Notes: generated by a model from the sequence alone, not told the origin. 64,000 nt of DNA from DASZFV01 sp036494575 (GCA_036494575.1 DASXOE010000048.1:1-64000), one strand, 5' to 3'; positions 1 through 10,355 are shown, counted from the stretch's first letter. Translations and numbers: made by a program.

Positions 1-1071
1 TACACGCGACGCGGCGCGATCGAGACGCCGGTGTTCATGCCCGTGGGCACGCGCGCCACGGTCACGGGGCTGACGCCCGATGACCTGACGACGCTGGGCG
101 CGCCGATCCTGCTCGCGAACACGTACCACCTCATGCTGCGCCCCGGGATCGGGACGTTCGAGCGGGTGGGCGGCATCCACGCCTTCATGGCCTGGGCGGG
201 CCCCGTGCTGACGGACTCGGGCGGATACCAGATCTTTTCGCTGCCGGGCGAGCGCACGATCTCCGAGGCGGGCGCCCGCTTCCGCGGCTACGTCGACGGA
301 CGCATTCATCACCTCGGGCCCGAGGAGTCGATCGCGATGCAGACGGCGATCGGGTCGGACGTCATGATGGTCCTCGACGAGTGCGTCAACGCCACGCTCG
401 ACGAGGGCGCCGTGCGCGCCGCCATGGAGCGGACCCATCGCTGGGCCCTGCGCAGCCTGGCGGCGCGCCGCAACACCGACCAGGCGCTGTTCGCGATCGT
501 CCAGGGCGGCCTCGTGCCGGACCTCCGGCGGGAGTCGGCGGCGTTCCTGACCGAGCAGGCGTTCGACGGCTTCGCGATAGGCGGCCTCGCCGTGGGCGAC
601 ACGCGGGCGCAGCGCGAGGACATGACCGCGTTCGCCACCGAGCTGCTGCCGGCGGACAAGCCGCGCTACCTCATGGGCGTCGGCACGCCGCCCGACCTGC
701 TGCACGCCATCGGGTGCGGCGTGGACATGTTCGACTGCGTCATCCCGACCCACCTCGCGTGGCAGGGCACGGCCTTCACGTCGACGGGCCGCGTCCGCAT
801 CTCGCGGGGACCGAACGCGCTCATCGACGAGCCGCTCGACGCGCGGTGCGCCTGCTCGACGTGCCGGACCTTCAGCCGGAGCTACCTGCACCACCTCATC
901 AAGAGCAGCGAGCCGCTCGGGCCGCGGCTGCTCAGCGTCCACAACCTGCACCACTATCTCGAGCTCATGCGCGAGGCGCGCGCGGCCATCGACGCCGGGA
1001 CGTACGCGGCGTTCGCGCGCGGCAAGTTGGCCGCGATCGATCGACACGAGCACGCCGAGGCGCGCGCGTGA
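1..1071 (+). CDS. tgt: tRNA-guanine(34) transglycosylase, 5'-truncated by window edge
   Basis: Exchanges guanine for a queuine precursor at wobble position 34 of GUN tRNAs in the cytosol. The frame is open from base 1 and the family sequence already runs there (RGAIETPVFMPVGTRATV), so the true start lies outside the window. Visible hallmarks are LTDSGGYQIFSL with the substrate-binding Asp, GVDMFDCVIPTH near the catalytic Asp, and the zinc site CACSTC followed by YLHHL. The loop that usually reads RNARNG after the second Asp is HLAWQG here, so this belongs to a divergent branch. The stop overlaps the next start by 4 bp (GTGA), so the two genes are probably translationally coupled. Confidence 0.93.
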   Translation, partial: YTRRGAIETPVFMPVGTRATVTGLTPDDLTTLGAPILLANTYHLMLRPGIGTFERVGGIHAFMAWAGPVLTDSGGYQIFSLPGERTISEAGARFRGYVDGRIHHLGPEESIAMQTAIGSDVMMVLDECVNATLDEGAVRAAMERTHRWALRSLAARRNTDQALFAIVQGGLVPDLRRESAAFLTEQAFDGFAIGGLAVGDTRAQREDMTAFATELLPADKPRYLMGVGTPPDLLHAIGCGVDMFDCVIPTHLAWQGTAFTSTGRVRISRGPNALIDEPLDARCACSTCRTFSRSYLHHLIKSSEPLGPRLLSVHNLHHYLELMREARAAIDAGTYAAFARGKLAAIDRHEHAEARA

Positions 1072-1904
1072 CGGCGCACGAGCGCGCTGAGGCGACCGCG
1101 CGGCACGAGGTGGTGCGGACCCGCGGCGGGGCGCTCGCGATGCGCAGCCTCGAGGTCGGGGAGGTCATGCACCCGGGCGTGGGACCGCTCGTCGAGGCCG
1201 AGCAGCTCTACGTAGGCCAGTCGCGGCTCGTCGAGAGGCTGCTTGAACCGGGGCGCGCGGCGCTCGTCGTGTTCGACGTGGGACTGGGCGCGGGCTCGAA
1301 CGCGCTCGCCGCGCGTACCGAGGCCGAGCGCGCGCCGGCGGGCGCCGCGCGGCTCGAGCTCGTGAGCTTCGAGCGCGATCTGGGCGCGCTCGAGCTGGCG
1401 CTCGAAACTGGGGCAGCGTTCGGATGGGCGGGCGAGCCGGCCGACGCCGCGCGCGCGCTGCTCGCGCAGGGCGTGCAAGAGACCGCGCGCGCGCGCTGGC
1501 GCCTCGAGCGTGGTGACGTCCTCGCGGCGCTGGCGCGCGAGTCGGCGCGCGCCGACGTCGTCTACTGGGATCCGTTCTCGCCGCGCGCGAACCCGGCGCT
1601 GTGGACAGTGGCGGCGTTCTCGGCGGCCCGGCGCGTGGCGGGGCCGCGCTGCACATTGTTCACCTACAGCGCTTCGACCGCGACGCGCGTCGCGTTGCTG
1701 CTCGCGGGTTGGGCCGTGGGCGTGGGCGACGCGATCGGCGACAAGCGGCAGACCACGGCCGCCGCCGTCACGGCCGGCGATCTCGCGCGTCCCCTCGACC
1801 GCTCGTGGTCGGCGCGTCTCGCGCGCGCCGACGCGCCCTTGCCGGCGGACGCGCCCTCGGACGTGGTCGCGCGCGTGCTCGCGGCGCCACAATTCGGCCC
1901 GTAG
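1068..1904 (+). CDS. MnmC2-type (DUF752) SAM-dependent tRNA methyltransferase
   Basis: Likely the methyltransferase that finishes mnm5 modification of uridine 34. The real start is the GTG at 1068; the frame is open upstream only as a shadow of tgt. The 278-residue protein shows a SAM-binding glycine stretch (VFDVGLGAGSNALA), an acidic residue after the next strand (SFERD), and the DUF752 signature VVYWDPFSPRANPALWT followed by TLFTYSAS and GDKRQTTAAA. It lacks the FAD-dependent MnmC1 half found in the bifunctional enterobacterial enzyme. Coupling to tgt places two position-34 modifiers in one transcript. Family assignment is strong; the exact methylated base is inferred. Confidence 0.82.
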   Translation: MTAHERAEATARHEVVRTRGGALAMRSLEVGEVMHPGVGPLVEAEQLYVGQSRLVERLLEPGRAALVVFDVGLGAGSNALAARTEAERAPAGAARLELVSFERDLGALELALETGAAFGWAGEPADAARALLAQGVQETARARWRLERGDVLAALARESARADVVYWDPFSPRANPALWTVAAFSAARRVAGPRCTLFTYSASTATRVALLLAGWAVGVGDAIGDKRQTTAAAVTAGDLARPLDRSWSARLARADAPLPADAPSDVVARVLAAPQFGP

Positions 1905-1916
1905 AGCCGCCGGGAT

Positions 1917-2729
1917 TCAGAGGCCGTTGCGCGTGCCCTTCGCGAGGATCTGCGCGCTGCCGAGCTTCTGCGCGGGCAGCAGCGTCATGCGCATCTGGTT
2001 GAGCGACATGTTCCCGACGTCGAGCTTCGCGACCTTGAGCGCCCAGAGCTCGAGCTCGTAGTTGTCGATGCCGCCGCCTCCCGGGCCCTCGTAGCCGGGC
2101 GTGCCGCCGAAGGCGCTCTTCTGCATGGCGCCCGCGGGGGTCGTCGGGTTCGCGCCGCGCGGAAGGTTCGCCGCCAGCATCGCGATCGAAGGCGGGATGT
2201 CCCACAGGATCCAGTGCGTGTTCTTCAGGGTCGCGTCGTACATCGAGATCGCGTAGCTCAACGTGCCCGCGGGCGCGCCCGCCCACGAGAAGTCGGGCGA
2301 CTGGTTCATGGGCGCCGACGAGGCTGCGGGGAAGGCGAGGCCGCCGTTGAGCATCTTGAGGCTCGTCGTCGTGAACGTCAGCGCGCCGCCGTCGCCCGCG
2401 GGGCCGTCGGTCGAAGGCTTGTCGGCGGGCGCGTCCCCGCCGCCGTCGGTGTTGGCGCCCGCGGCGCCCGTCGTGCCGGCGCCGCCGGTCGCGCCCGCGC
2501 CACCCTGCGCACCGGCCTGCCCTTGCGCAGAGCCGGCGGTGCCTTGCCCACCGGCCGCGCCCGCGGAGCCCGACGCACCCGCCGTCGCGCCCGCGGCGCC
2601 GCTGCCGGGATGAGACGGGCTCGAGCTCGAGCACGCGAGCGCGCTCGCGGCCAGACCCGTCGCGACCACGAGCGCCAAGAGAAGACGGTCGCAAGATGAG
2701 GACGGCGAACGATCGGAGCGCGGAGTCAT
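1917..2729 (-). CDS. YbhB/YbcL family (PEBP-like) lipoprotein
   Basis: A 270-residue exported protein. The N-terminus has a signal peptide ending in a lipobox (AASALAC, Cys 33). A Gly/Ala/Thr-rich low-complexity spacer covers about residues 35-100, then comes a phosphatidylethanolamine-binding-protein-like domain (about 115-268). PEBP features seen are SPDFSWAGAP, HWILWDIPP and the ligand-loop-like GTPGYEGPGGGG. Bacterial PEBP relatives bind small anionic ligands, but their role is poorly known and none is assigned here. The gene is convergent with the methyltransferase gene (12 bp apart) and divergent from the kinase gene. Confidence 0.82.
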   Translation of the reverse strand: MTPRSDRSPSSSCDRLLLALVVATGLAASALACSSSSPSHPGSGAAGATAGASGSAGAAGGQGTAGSAQGQAGAQGGAGATGGAGTTGAAGANTDGGGDAPADKPSTDGPAGDGGALTFTTTSLKMLNGGLAFPAASSAPMNQSPDFSWAGAPAGTLSYAISMYDATLKNTHWILWDIPPSIAMLAANLPRGANPTTPAGAMQKSAFGGTPGYEGPGGGGIDNYELELWALKVAKLDVGNMSLNQMRMTLLPAQKLGSAQILAKGTRNGL

Positions 2730-2882
2730 CGAGATGGGACCTCCCAGGGGTGAACGACGCGTGCGCGCATCCTACTGCAATTTGCTTTTGCAAGGCGCGA
2801 CGCGAGCTCGCCGGCGCAATGCTGGGCCGGGGCCGGTTTTTCGTCGCGTGCTGCTGGAGCCCGCGTACCATCTGACGACGCG

Positions 2883-4463
<1,581 letters not shown>

Positions 4464-4517
4464 CGAGCGCTGCTCCGTGAGCGTGGGTGCGCTTGGGAAC
4501 GAACGCGACCCGGCGAG

Positions 4518-5324
4518 CTACTGAATCTCGAGGAGCTCGAGCTCGTACACCAGATCGCCTTTGGGTTGCCCGCGCGCCGCTTGCGCCCCGAAGGCAAGGT
4601 CGCGCGGGATCCACAGCCGCACCTTGTCGCCGACGCCCATCTGCAAGAGCGCCTCGCGCCACCCGCGCATGACGCCGGTCATCGGGAAGATCGCCGGGTG
4701 GTGCGCCATCACCGACGATTCGATGAGGCGGCCGTCCGCGCTCCAGCCCGAGAAGTCCAGCTTCACCTGGTTGGCATCCTGAGGGTGCTGGCTGCCCTTG
4801 CCCTTCTTGAGCGTCTCGATCACCAGGCCCGATGAGGTCCTCCGCGCGCCGGCCGGCGGCGCCTTCAAGTCGCTGGGCGTGGGCGGCGCCGCGACGATCT
4901 CGTAGAGCTCGATGTCGAGCGTGACGTCGACGGACGGGGGCGCGTCGTCGTCGTCGGGGCGGAACGTCAGGCGCGCGGGCACCCACACCCGACACAGCTC
5001 GCCGGGGACCATCTTCTTCAAGGCCTCCGCGACGCCGGGGAACGCCGTCACGAGACATTGGCTCTGGGGGTCCCTCCAGCGGCGCGTGTCCGAGAGGAAC
5101 GTGCCGTCGCGCTTCCAGGCGGAAAAGTGCAGCTTCACGCAGTCATTGGCGCGCGGGTGCTGCCTCCCGCGCCCGCGCCGCAAGATCTCGATGGCGACGC
5201 CCGACGGAGTCTTGAGCGCGCCGGCGGGCGGAGCCGCGACGTCGTACGGCGCCGGGAGCTGGCCCGGCGCTGCAGGGGGCGCATTCGCGGCGAGGCAGAG
5301 GACGAATGCGAGCGCGGCGATCAC
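4518..5324 (-). CDS. Exported protein with two FKBP-type peptidyl-prolyl isomerase domains
   Basis: 268 residues, GTG start overlapping the stop of the preceding 36-codon frame by 4 bp. A short hydrophobic N-terminus (LAFVLCLAANAPPAA) suggests export. Domain 1 (about 40-145) and domain 2 (about 155-268) each show the FKBP pattern VKLHFSAW / VKLDFSGW, then a GWREALLQMGVGDKVRLWIP type segment. Domain 2 keeps the RDLAFGA loop. In domain 1 the matching loop is RLTFRPDDDD, so domain 1 is probably a degenerate, binding-only copy. Presumed role is folding assistance in the periplasm. Confidence 0.88.
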   Translation of the reverse strand: MIAALAFVLCLAANAPPAAPGQLPAPYDVAAPPAGALKTPSGVAIEILRRGRGRQHPRANDCVKLHFSAWKRDGTFLSDTRRWRDPQSQCLVTAFPGVAEALKKMVPGELCRVWVPARLTFRPDDDDAPPSVDVTLDIELYEIVAAPPTPSDLKAPPAGARRTSSGLVIETLKKGKGSQHPQDANQVKLDFSGWSADGRLIESSVMAHHPAIFPMTGVMRGWREALLQMGVGDKVRLWIPRDLAFGAQAARGQPKGDLVYELELLEIQ

Positions 5325-5431
5325 CCGCGGCGTGCCAGCTTGAAGTAGTCGAGCGTGACGCGCTCGTTGCCGTTGGTGACGTTGCCGCTGAAAATGTCAT
5401 ACGCGCCGCCGCAGTCCTGTCTCGAGCTCAT
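5321..5431 (-). CDS. Small protein of unknown function (36 aa)
   Basis: Starts at an ATG preceded by a good ribosome site (GAGGAAGGGGG, about 5 nt away) and ends in a 4-bp GTGA overlap with the FKBP gene. It lies about 75 nt downstream of a consensus-like promoter. The product (MSSRQDCGGAYD... ending DYFKLARRG) is not a family I recognise. It may be a truncated remnant of a longer protein or a leader whose translation feeds ribosomes to the FKBP start. Confidence 0.45.
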   Translation of the reverse strand: MSSRQDCGGAYDIFSGNVTNGNERVTLDYFKLARRG

Positions 5432-5506
5432 GTGGCCCCCTTCCTCTCGAAGCCGGCCATCGGCGCGACCGCCAAGAATGCGGCGCAATTGCTCAGTCGC
5501 GTTCGG

Positions 5507-5535
5507 ACGGTAAGTGTCGTTTCCAGCCTTGTCAA
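5507..5535 (-). promoter_or_regulatory. Sigma-70-like promoter for the 36-aa ORF and FKBP gene
   Basis: On the minus strand TTGACA (5535-5530) is followed after exactly 17 nt by TACCGT (5512-5507). The -35 is a perfect consensus, the -10 keeps TAnnnT, and the position about 75 nt before the start codon fits. Confidence 0.55.
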
Positions 5536-5649
5536 CGCCGCGACGCTCTCGGCGGGGACGAGAATTCAGCTGCCGCACCCCGTCGACGCGGCTTCATCGG
5601 GACTCGTTTCTACAGTTGTTCGGGTCGGGTGAAGACACGTCCGCTATGA

Positions 5650-5874
5650 TCACATCGTGAAGTTACCCCTCGTGGTCGCGGCGATCGTGACCCTCGGATA
5701 CGGCGGGCGTGCCCTCCAGATGCCGAGCAATGGGTCCGGTCCGGGACCGCAAAGCGCCTCGACGACAGTGACCCGTCTTTGATCCAGGCGCGCGACGCCT
5801 TCGTCGCTTCGGGCCTCGACATCCGAGCACTCATCGCCGCCGTGACGACGACGGACGCGTTTCTCACGCCCTAG
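5650..5874 (+). pseudogene. C-terminal remnant of a DUF1585/DUF1592-type protein
   Basis: The frame is open from just after a TGA (5647-5649) to TAG at 5872 but has no start codon. Its last 50 or so residues read EQWVRSGTAKR, DPSLIQARDAFVASGLD, RALIAAVTTTDAFLTP. This matches the usual end of DUF1592/1588/1585 proteins (QWFRFALGR-like segment, then D-LRALL---T-SDAF at the C-terminus). The remaining several hundred residues of the family are absent, so this is a decayed fragment. The match is from memory of the family and was not aligned. Confidence 0.5.
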
Positions 5875-6020
5875 ACTGCGCGCCCCGCGGCGCTGCTTCG
5901 AGCGATTGCGCGCGCTCGGATTTCGTACTATCGCAGCATCAGAGCGCATGACTTCGAGAGGCGGCGGGCACTTGACGTTGGTTCGCGGCGACCCAGATCA
6001 GTTCGGTGAAGGCGAGCGGC

Positions 6021-7097
6021 ATGGCTGACGGCGGCGACGGCGGATCGGCCCGCGAGGTTGGCCCGTGGGATGGGTGGGTCGATCGCCGCGGAAACGCATG
6101 CTCGCTGCGCGAAATTCGCGGACGGCCTGTCGTCATCGCCGTTTCGCGCGCATTGCCGCTCGATGACGACGCGACGACGGCGCCGCTGCGCGCCGAGTTA
6201 CGCGGGCTCGGCGCCGCGCTCGTCGCCGTGACGCCCCGGGGCGTCACGTTGCTCCAACCCGACGATGCGAGCGAGCCCCTGCGTCGGAGCCAAGAGCTGG
6301 ATCAGACGAAGGCGGCGCGCGGGCTGCGCGTCGCGCTGGGATGTGTCGAGGGCGCCGATGCCGACGGCGCCGACGACGAGGACTGGCCGTTGACGCTGAT
6401 CATGCTGGACGAGGACGGGCCGGCATGGCGGTGGAACGGCCCGGCGCCCCGCTCGGACGACGTCGGGACGCTGCTTCATGCGCTCCGCCGCGCCGCCGAG
6501 CTCGGCTCGTCGACGGCGCCCGCGGAGGGCTTGACCATGACGCGGCGAACGATGTTGGCCGCTTCGCTGGCCGCGGCGCTCGCGGCGGCGCTGGCGGAGC
6601 CGCGTGCAGCGGGCGCCTCGCCGGCGGTGCCGGCCGGCGCCGGCCCGGTCACGCTCGAGGTGAACGGCACGAGGCACACCCTCGCCATCGAGCCGCGCGT
6701 GACGCTGCTCGATGCCCTGCGCGAGCACCTTGGGCTGCCCGGGACGAAGAAGGGCTGCGATCACGGACAGTGCGGCGCGTGCACGGTCCTCGTCGACGGG
6801 CGCCGCATCAACTCGTGCCTGACGCTCGCGATCATGCAGCAGGGCACGAAGATCACGACGATTGAAGGGCTGGCGCGCGGCGCCGAGCTGCATCCGCTGC
6901 AGGCGGCGTTCCTCGAGCACGATGGCTTCCAGTGCGGCTACTGCACGCCCGGTCAGATCATATCGGCGGTCGGCCTGCTCGCTGAGGGGCACGCGCGGTC
7001 GGCCGACGACATCCGCGAGCAGATGAGCGGGAACCTTTGCCGTTGCGGCGCGTACCCGAACATCGTGGCCGCCATCGAGAGCGTGCGGAAGGGCTGA
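6021..7097 (+). CDS. paoA: [2Fe-2S] subunit of molybdenum oxidoreductase with redoxin-like N-terminal extension
   Basis: Electron-transfer subunit of a PaoABC/YagTSR-type periplasmic aldehyde or xanthine oxidoreductase. Start chosen at ATG 6021 (GAAGGCGAGCGGC ahead of it); GTG 6006 is possible. Residues about 1-170 look like a thioredoxin-fold/AhpC-type region (RGRPVVIAVSRALPLDDD) without a CxxC pair. At residue 173 comes MTRRTMLAASLAAAL, a twin-arginine signal. The Fe-S part follows: plant-type cluster GCDHGQCGACTV with a later Cys, and the second cluster QCGYCTPGQ and GNLCRCGAY. Homologues normally begin at the Tat signal, and an ATG at 6537 with GGAGGG 7 nt upstream would give a 186-aa normal form in the same frame. 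Confidence 0.88.
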   Translation: MADGGDGGSAREVGPWDGWVDRRGNACSLREIRGRPVVIAVSRALPLDDDATTAPLRAELRGLGAALVAVTPRGVTLLQPDDASEPLRRSQELDQTKAARGLRVALGCVEGADADGADDEDWPLTLIMLDEDGPAWRWNGPAPRSDDVGTLLHALRRAAELGSSTAPAEGLTMTRRTMLAASLAAALAAALAEPRAAGASPAVPAGAGPVTLEVNGTRHTLAIEPRVTLLDALREHLGLPGTKKGCDHGQCGACTVLVDGRRINSCLTLAIMQQGTKITTIEGLARGAELHPLQAAFLEHDGFQCGYCTPGQIISAVGLLAEGHARSADDIREQMSGNLCRCGAYPNIVAAIESVRKG

Positions 7098-7101
7098 GCG
7101 C

Positions 7102-8085
7102 ATGCGGCCGGTTCGCTACCTCAAGGTCACGACGGTCGACGCGGCGGTCGCGGCGACGCGCGCGGCGCCGGACGCGGCCTTTCTCGCGGGGGGCACCTCC
7201 CTGATCGATCTCATGAAGCTCGACGTGCTCGACCCGGCGGAGCTCGTCGACGTCAACGCGCTGCCGCTCGCGAAGATCGAGGTCGCGCACGACGGGCTGC
7301 ACGTCGGCGCCATGGTGCGGAACAGCGATCTGGCCCGGCACCTCGACGTGGTCGCGCGCTACCCGTTGTTGTCGGAGGCGTTGCTCGCGGGCGCGAGCCC
7401 GCAGCTGCGCAACATGGCGACCGTGGGCGGCAACCTGCTACAGCGCACGCGCTGCTACTACTTTCGCGATCCGGCCACCCCCTGCAACAAGCGCGCGCCA
7501 GGCGCGGGCTGCGGCGCGCTCGACGGCTACAACCGGATGCACGCCGTGCTCGGCACGAGCGACAAGTGCATCGCCGCGAACCCCTCCGACATGTGCGTCG
7601 CGCTGCTGGCGCTCGACGCCGTCGTTCACACGCGCGGGCCCGCGGGGCCGCGCCAGATCCCGATCGCCGAGTTTCACGTCCTGCCCGGCGAGCACCCCGA
7701 GCGTGAGAGCGTGCTCGCGCAGGGCGAGCTCGTCACGGGCGTGAGCCTGCCCGCGCGGCCGGAATTCGCGCAGTCGCGCTACCTCAAGGTGCGGGACCGC
7801 GCGTCGTATGCGTTCGCGCTCGTCTCCGTGGGCGCGGCGCTGCGCATCGAGGACGGCGTCGTGCGCGAGGCGCGGCTCGCGCTCGGCGGCGTCGGCACGA
7901 AGCCGTGGCGCGCCGTCGAGGCCGAACGCCTGCTCGTGGGGCAGCGCCCGGAGCGCGCGGCCTTCACGCGCGCCGCCGAGGCCGCGCTCGCGGGCGCGAA
8001 GCCGCGCAAGCACAATGCCTTCAAGGTGCCGCTCGCGCGCCGGGCCATCGTGCGCGCCCTCGCGACGGTGAAGGGGGCCACGTGA
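7102..8085 (+). CDS. paoB: FAD- and [4Fe-4S]-binding subunit of molybdenum oxidoreductase
   Basis: 327 residues of the CO-dehydrogenase flavoprotein family. FAD-binding stretches are FLAGGTSLIDLMK (about 28-40) and ATVGGNLLQ (about 107-115). The four cysteines that hold the extra [4Fe-4S] cluster in PaoB are visible: RTRCYYF, TPCNKR, GAGCGAL and SDKCIA (about residues 118, 127, 136 and 157). The C-terminal CODH flavoprotein domain follows (about 220-325). It lies 4 bp after paoA and overlaps paoC by 4 bp. Confidence 0.94.
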   Translation: MRPVRYLKVTTVDAAVAATRAAPDAAFLAGGTSLIDLMKLDVLDPAELVDVNALPLAKIEVAHDGLHVGAMVRNSDLARHLDVVARYPLLSEALLAGASPQLRNMATVGGNLLQRTRCYYFRDPATPCNKRAPGAGCGALDGYNRMHAVLGTSDKCIAANPSDMCVALLALDAVVHTRGPAGPRQIPIAEFHVLPGEHPERESVLAQGELVTGVSLPARPEFAQSRYLKVRDRASYAFALVSVGAALRIEDGVVREARLALGGVGTKPWRAVEAERLLVGQRPERAAFTRAAEAALAGAKPRKHNAFKVPLARRAIVRALATVKGAT

Positions 8086-10355
8086 GCGCCGACGACAAAG
8101 CCGGCGCCGCGCCCGCCCTGCCGCTGCGGGGCGATCCCATCGATCGCGTCGACGGCCGCCTCAAGGTCACGGGCGCGGCCGCCTACGCCGCCGAGGTCGA
8201 CGTGGCGCGCGTCGCCCACGCGGTGCTCATCGTCAGCTCGGTGGCGCGCGGGAGGATCACGCACATCGACACGAGCGCGGCGCGCGGCGCGCCGGGCGTG
8301 CTGGCCATAATCACCCACGAAAATGTCGGGCCCGTGCCGCGCCAACCGGATCTCGCGCACAAGGCCTCCCAGGGCGATCGCGTGCTGCAGATCTTCGAGG
8401 ACGACCTCGTGCGCTACAGCAACCAGCCCATCGGCGTCGCCGTGGCCGACACGCTCGAGCGCGCGCGCCACGCCGCGCGCCTCGTCACCGTGCGCTACGA
8501 GACCGAGCCGCCGACCGTGAGCCTGCCCGAGTCCTCCGAGGCCGAGAAGCCTTCTCCGCCGCGCGGCGCCGACCCGTCGCAGAAGCAGCCGCTCGACTTC
8601 ATGCGCGGCGATCCGGCCGTGGGGCTTGTCGCGTCCGCCGTCCGCGTCGACCACGTCTACACGACGCCGTTCGAGACGCACAACCCGATGGAGATGCACG
8701 CCACGATCGCCGCCTGGCACGGGCCGCAGCACCTGACGGTGTACGATTCGACGCAAGGGATCTTCGAGGTCCGCCGCAAGCTCGGCGCGTCGCTGGGCAT
8801 CCCCAAGGAGAACGTCCGCGTCATCTCGAAGTTCGTGGGCGGCGGGTTCGGCAGCAAGGGCTCGTGCTGGTCGAACGTCGTCATCGCGGCGCTGGCCGCC
8901 CGCCACGTCAAGCAGCCCGTGAAGCTCATGGTGTCGCGCCCGCAGATGTTTGGGCTCGTGGGGTTTCGTCCGCAGACGCGCCAGCACGTCGTGCTCGGCG
9001 CCGCGAAGGACGGCCGGCTCACGCTCATCCGCCACGAGAGCCGATCGAGCACGTCGCGCTTTGACGAGTTCGTCGAGCACACGACGGCGCCCACGCGCGC
9101 GCTCTACTGGTGCCCGAACATCCACACGAGCGAGCGGCTCACGCCCCTCGACACGGGGACGCCGCAGTTCATGCGCGCGCCGGGCGAATCGACGGGCAGC
9201 TTCGCGATGGAGTGCGCCATGGACGAGCTCGCCGTGGCCATGGGGATCGATCCCGTGGAGCTGCGGCTGCGCAACCACGCCGACGCCGATCCGGAGTCGG
9301 GAAAGCCGTGGTCGTCGAAGTCGCTCAAGGCGTGCTACCAGCGGGCCGCCGAGCGCTTCGGCTGGCGGCGGCGCGATCCGCGGCCGGGCTCGATGTCGAC
9401 GTCGACGAAGGAAGGCAACCAGCTCGTCGGGTGGGGGATGGCGACGGCCACCTATCCCGCGCACCAGCGCGGCGCCAAGGCGGGAGCGACGCTGCGCCCC
9501 GACGGGACGGCGTCGGTCAAGGCGGGCTCGCAGGACATCGGCACGGGCACCTACACGGTCATGACCCAGGTGGCGGCCGAGACGCTGGGGCTGCCCCTCG
9601 CGCGCGTGACCTTCGATCTGGGCGACACGGACATGCCGGAGACGCCGGGGTCGGGCGGCTCGACGACGGCGGCCAGCGTGGGCTCGGCGGTCCGCCTCGT
9701 TTGCCTCGCGCTGCGAGAGAAGCTCGCCGCGCTCACCGTGGGCGACGCGCGCTCGCCGCTCACCGGCGGCGCGGCCCGCGACCTGCGCCTCGACGGCGCG
9801 CGCGTGACGCTCGCGGGCAGCGGCCGCGCCGAGGCCCTCGCGGCCGTCTTCGCGCGCAACAAGCTCGAGACGCTCGAGGTGACTCAGGAGGCGAAGTCCT
9901 TCGAAGGGCGGCGCGATTTCGCGACGCGTTCTTTCGGCGCTCAGTTCGTCGAGGTGCGGATCGATCGCGACTTCGGCGAGGTGCGCGTCGCGCGCGTGGT
10001 GAGCGCCTTCGCCGCCGGACGCATCCTCAACGCCAAGACGGCGCGCAGCCAGTTCATCGGCGGGATCGTGTGGGGCATCGGCATGGGCCTGCACGAGCAG
10101 ACCGTTTACGACGAACGGCTCGGACGCGTCATGAACGCCGATCTGGCCGAGTATCAGGTCCCCGTGAACCTGGACGTGCCGCCCGTCGACGTCATCTTCG
10201 TCGACGAGGACGATCCTCACGTCAATCAGGTGGGCGTCAAGGGCATCGGCGAGATCGGCATCACGGGCGTCGCCGCCGCCATCGCGAACGCCGTCTACCA
10301 CGCCACGGGCAAGCGCGTGCGCGATCTGCCGATCACCCCGGACAAGCTGCTGTGA
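8082..10355 (+). CDS. paoC: Molybdenum-cofactor (catalytic) subunit of aldehyde/xanthine oxidoreductase
   Basis: 757 residues; GTG start at 8082 overlaps the paoB stop (GTGA). It carries the large-subunit motifs: RVDGRLKVTGAAAYAAE at the N-terminus, FVGGGFGSKG, RAPGESTGSFAMECAMDELA, GSQDIGTGTYTVMTQVAAE and the C-terminal GVKGIGEIGITG holding the catalytic Glu. Spacing and subunit order match E. coli PaoABC, which oxidises aromatic aldehydes in the periplasm. Folding with bound cofactor and co-export with the Tat-tagged small subunit is expected. The substrate cannot be read from sequence. Confidence 0.94.
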   Translation: MSADDKAGAAPALPLRGDPIDRVDGRLKVTGAAAYAAEVDVARVAHAVLIVSSVARGRITHIDTSAARGAPGVLAIITHENVGPVPRQPDLAHKASQGDRVLQIFEDDLVRYSNQPIGVAVADTLERARHAARLVTVRYETEPPTVSLPESSEAEKPSPPRGADPSQKQPLDFMRGDPAVGLVASAVRVDHVYTTPFETHNPMEMHATIAAWHGPQHLTVYDSTQGIFEVRRKLGASLGIPKENVRVISKFVGGGFGSKGSCWSNVVIAALAARHVKQPVKLMVSRPQMFGLVGFRPQTRQHVVLGAAKDGRLTLIRHESRSSTSRFDEFVEHTTAPTRALYWCPNIHTSERLTPLDTGTPQFMRAPGESTGSFAMECAMDELAVAMGIDPVELRLRNHADADPESGKPWSSKSLKACYQRAAERFGWRRRDPRPGSMSTSTKEGNQLVGWGMATATYPAHQRGAKAGATLRPDGTASVKAGSQDIGTGTYTVMTQVAAETLGLPLARVTFDLGDTDMPETPGSGGSTTAASVGSAVRLVCLALREKLAALTVGDARSPLTGGAARDLRLDGARVTLAGSGRAEALAAVFARNKLETLEVTQEAKSFEGRRDFATRSFGAQFVEVRIDRDFGEVRVARVVSAFAAGRILNAKTARSQFIGGIVWGIGMGLHEQTVYDERLGRVMNADLAEYQVPVNLDVPPVDVIFVDEDDPHVNQVGVKGIGEIGITGVAAAIANAVYHATGKRVRDLPITPDKLL

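Noticed and set aside
2782..2793. TTGC-TTTT-GCAA palindrome between PEBP and kinase genes
   Set aside because: Only 4-bp arms; no support beyond chance, although the AT-rich patch may belong to a promoter.
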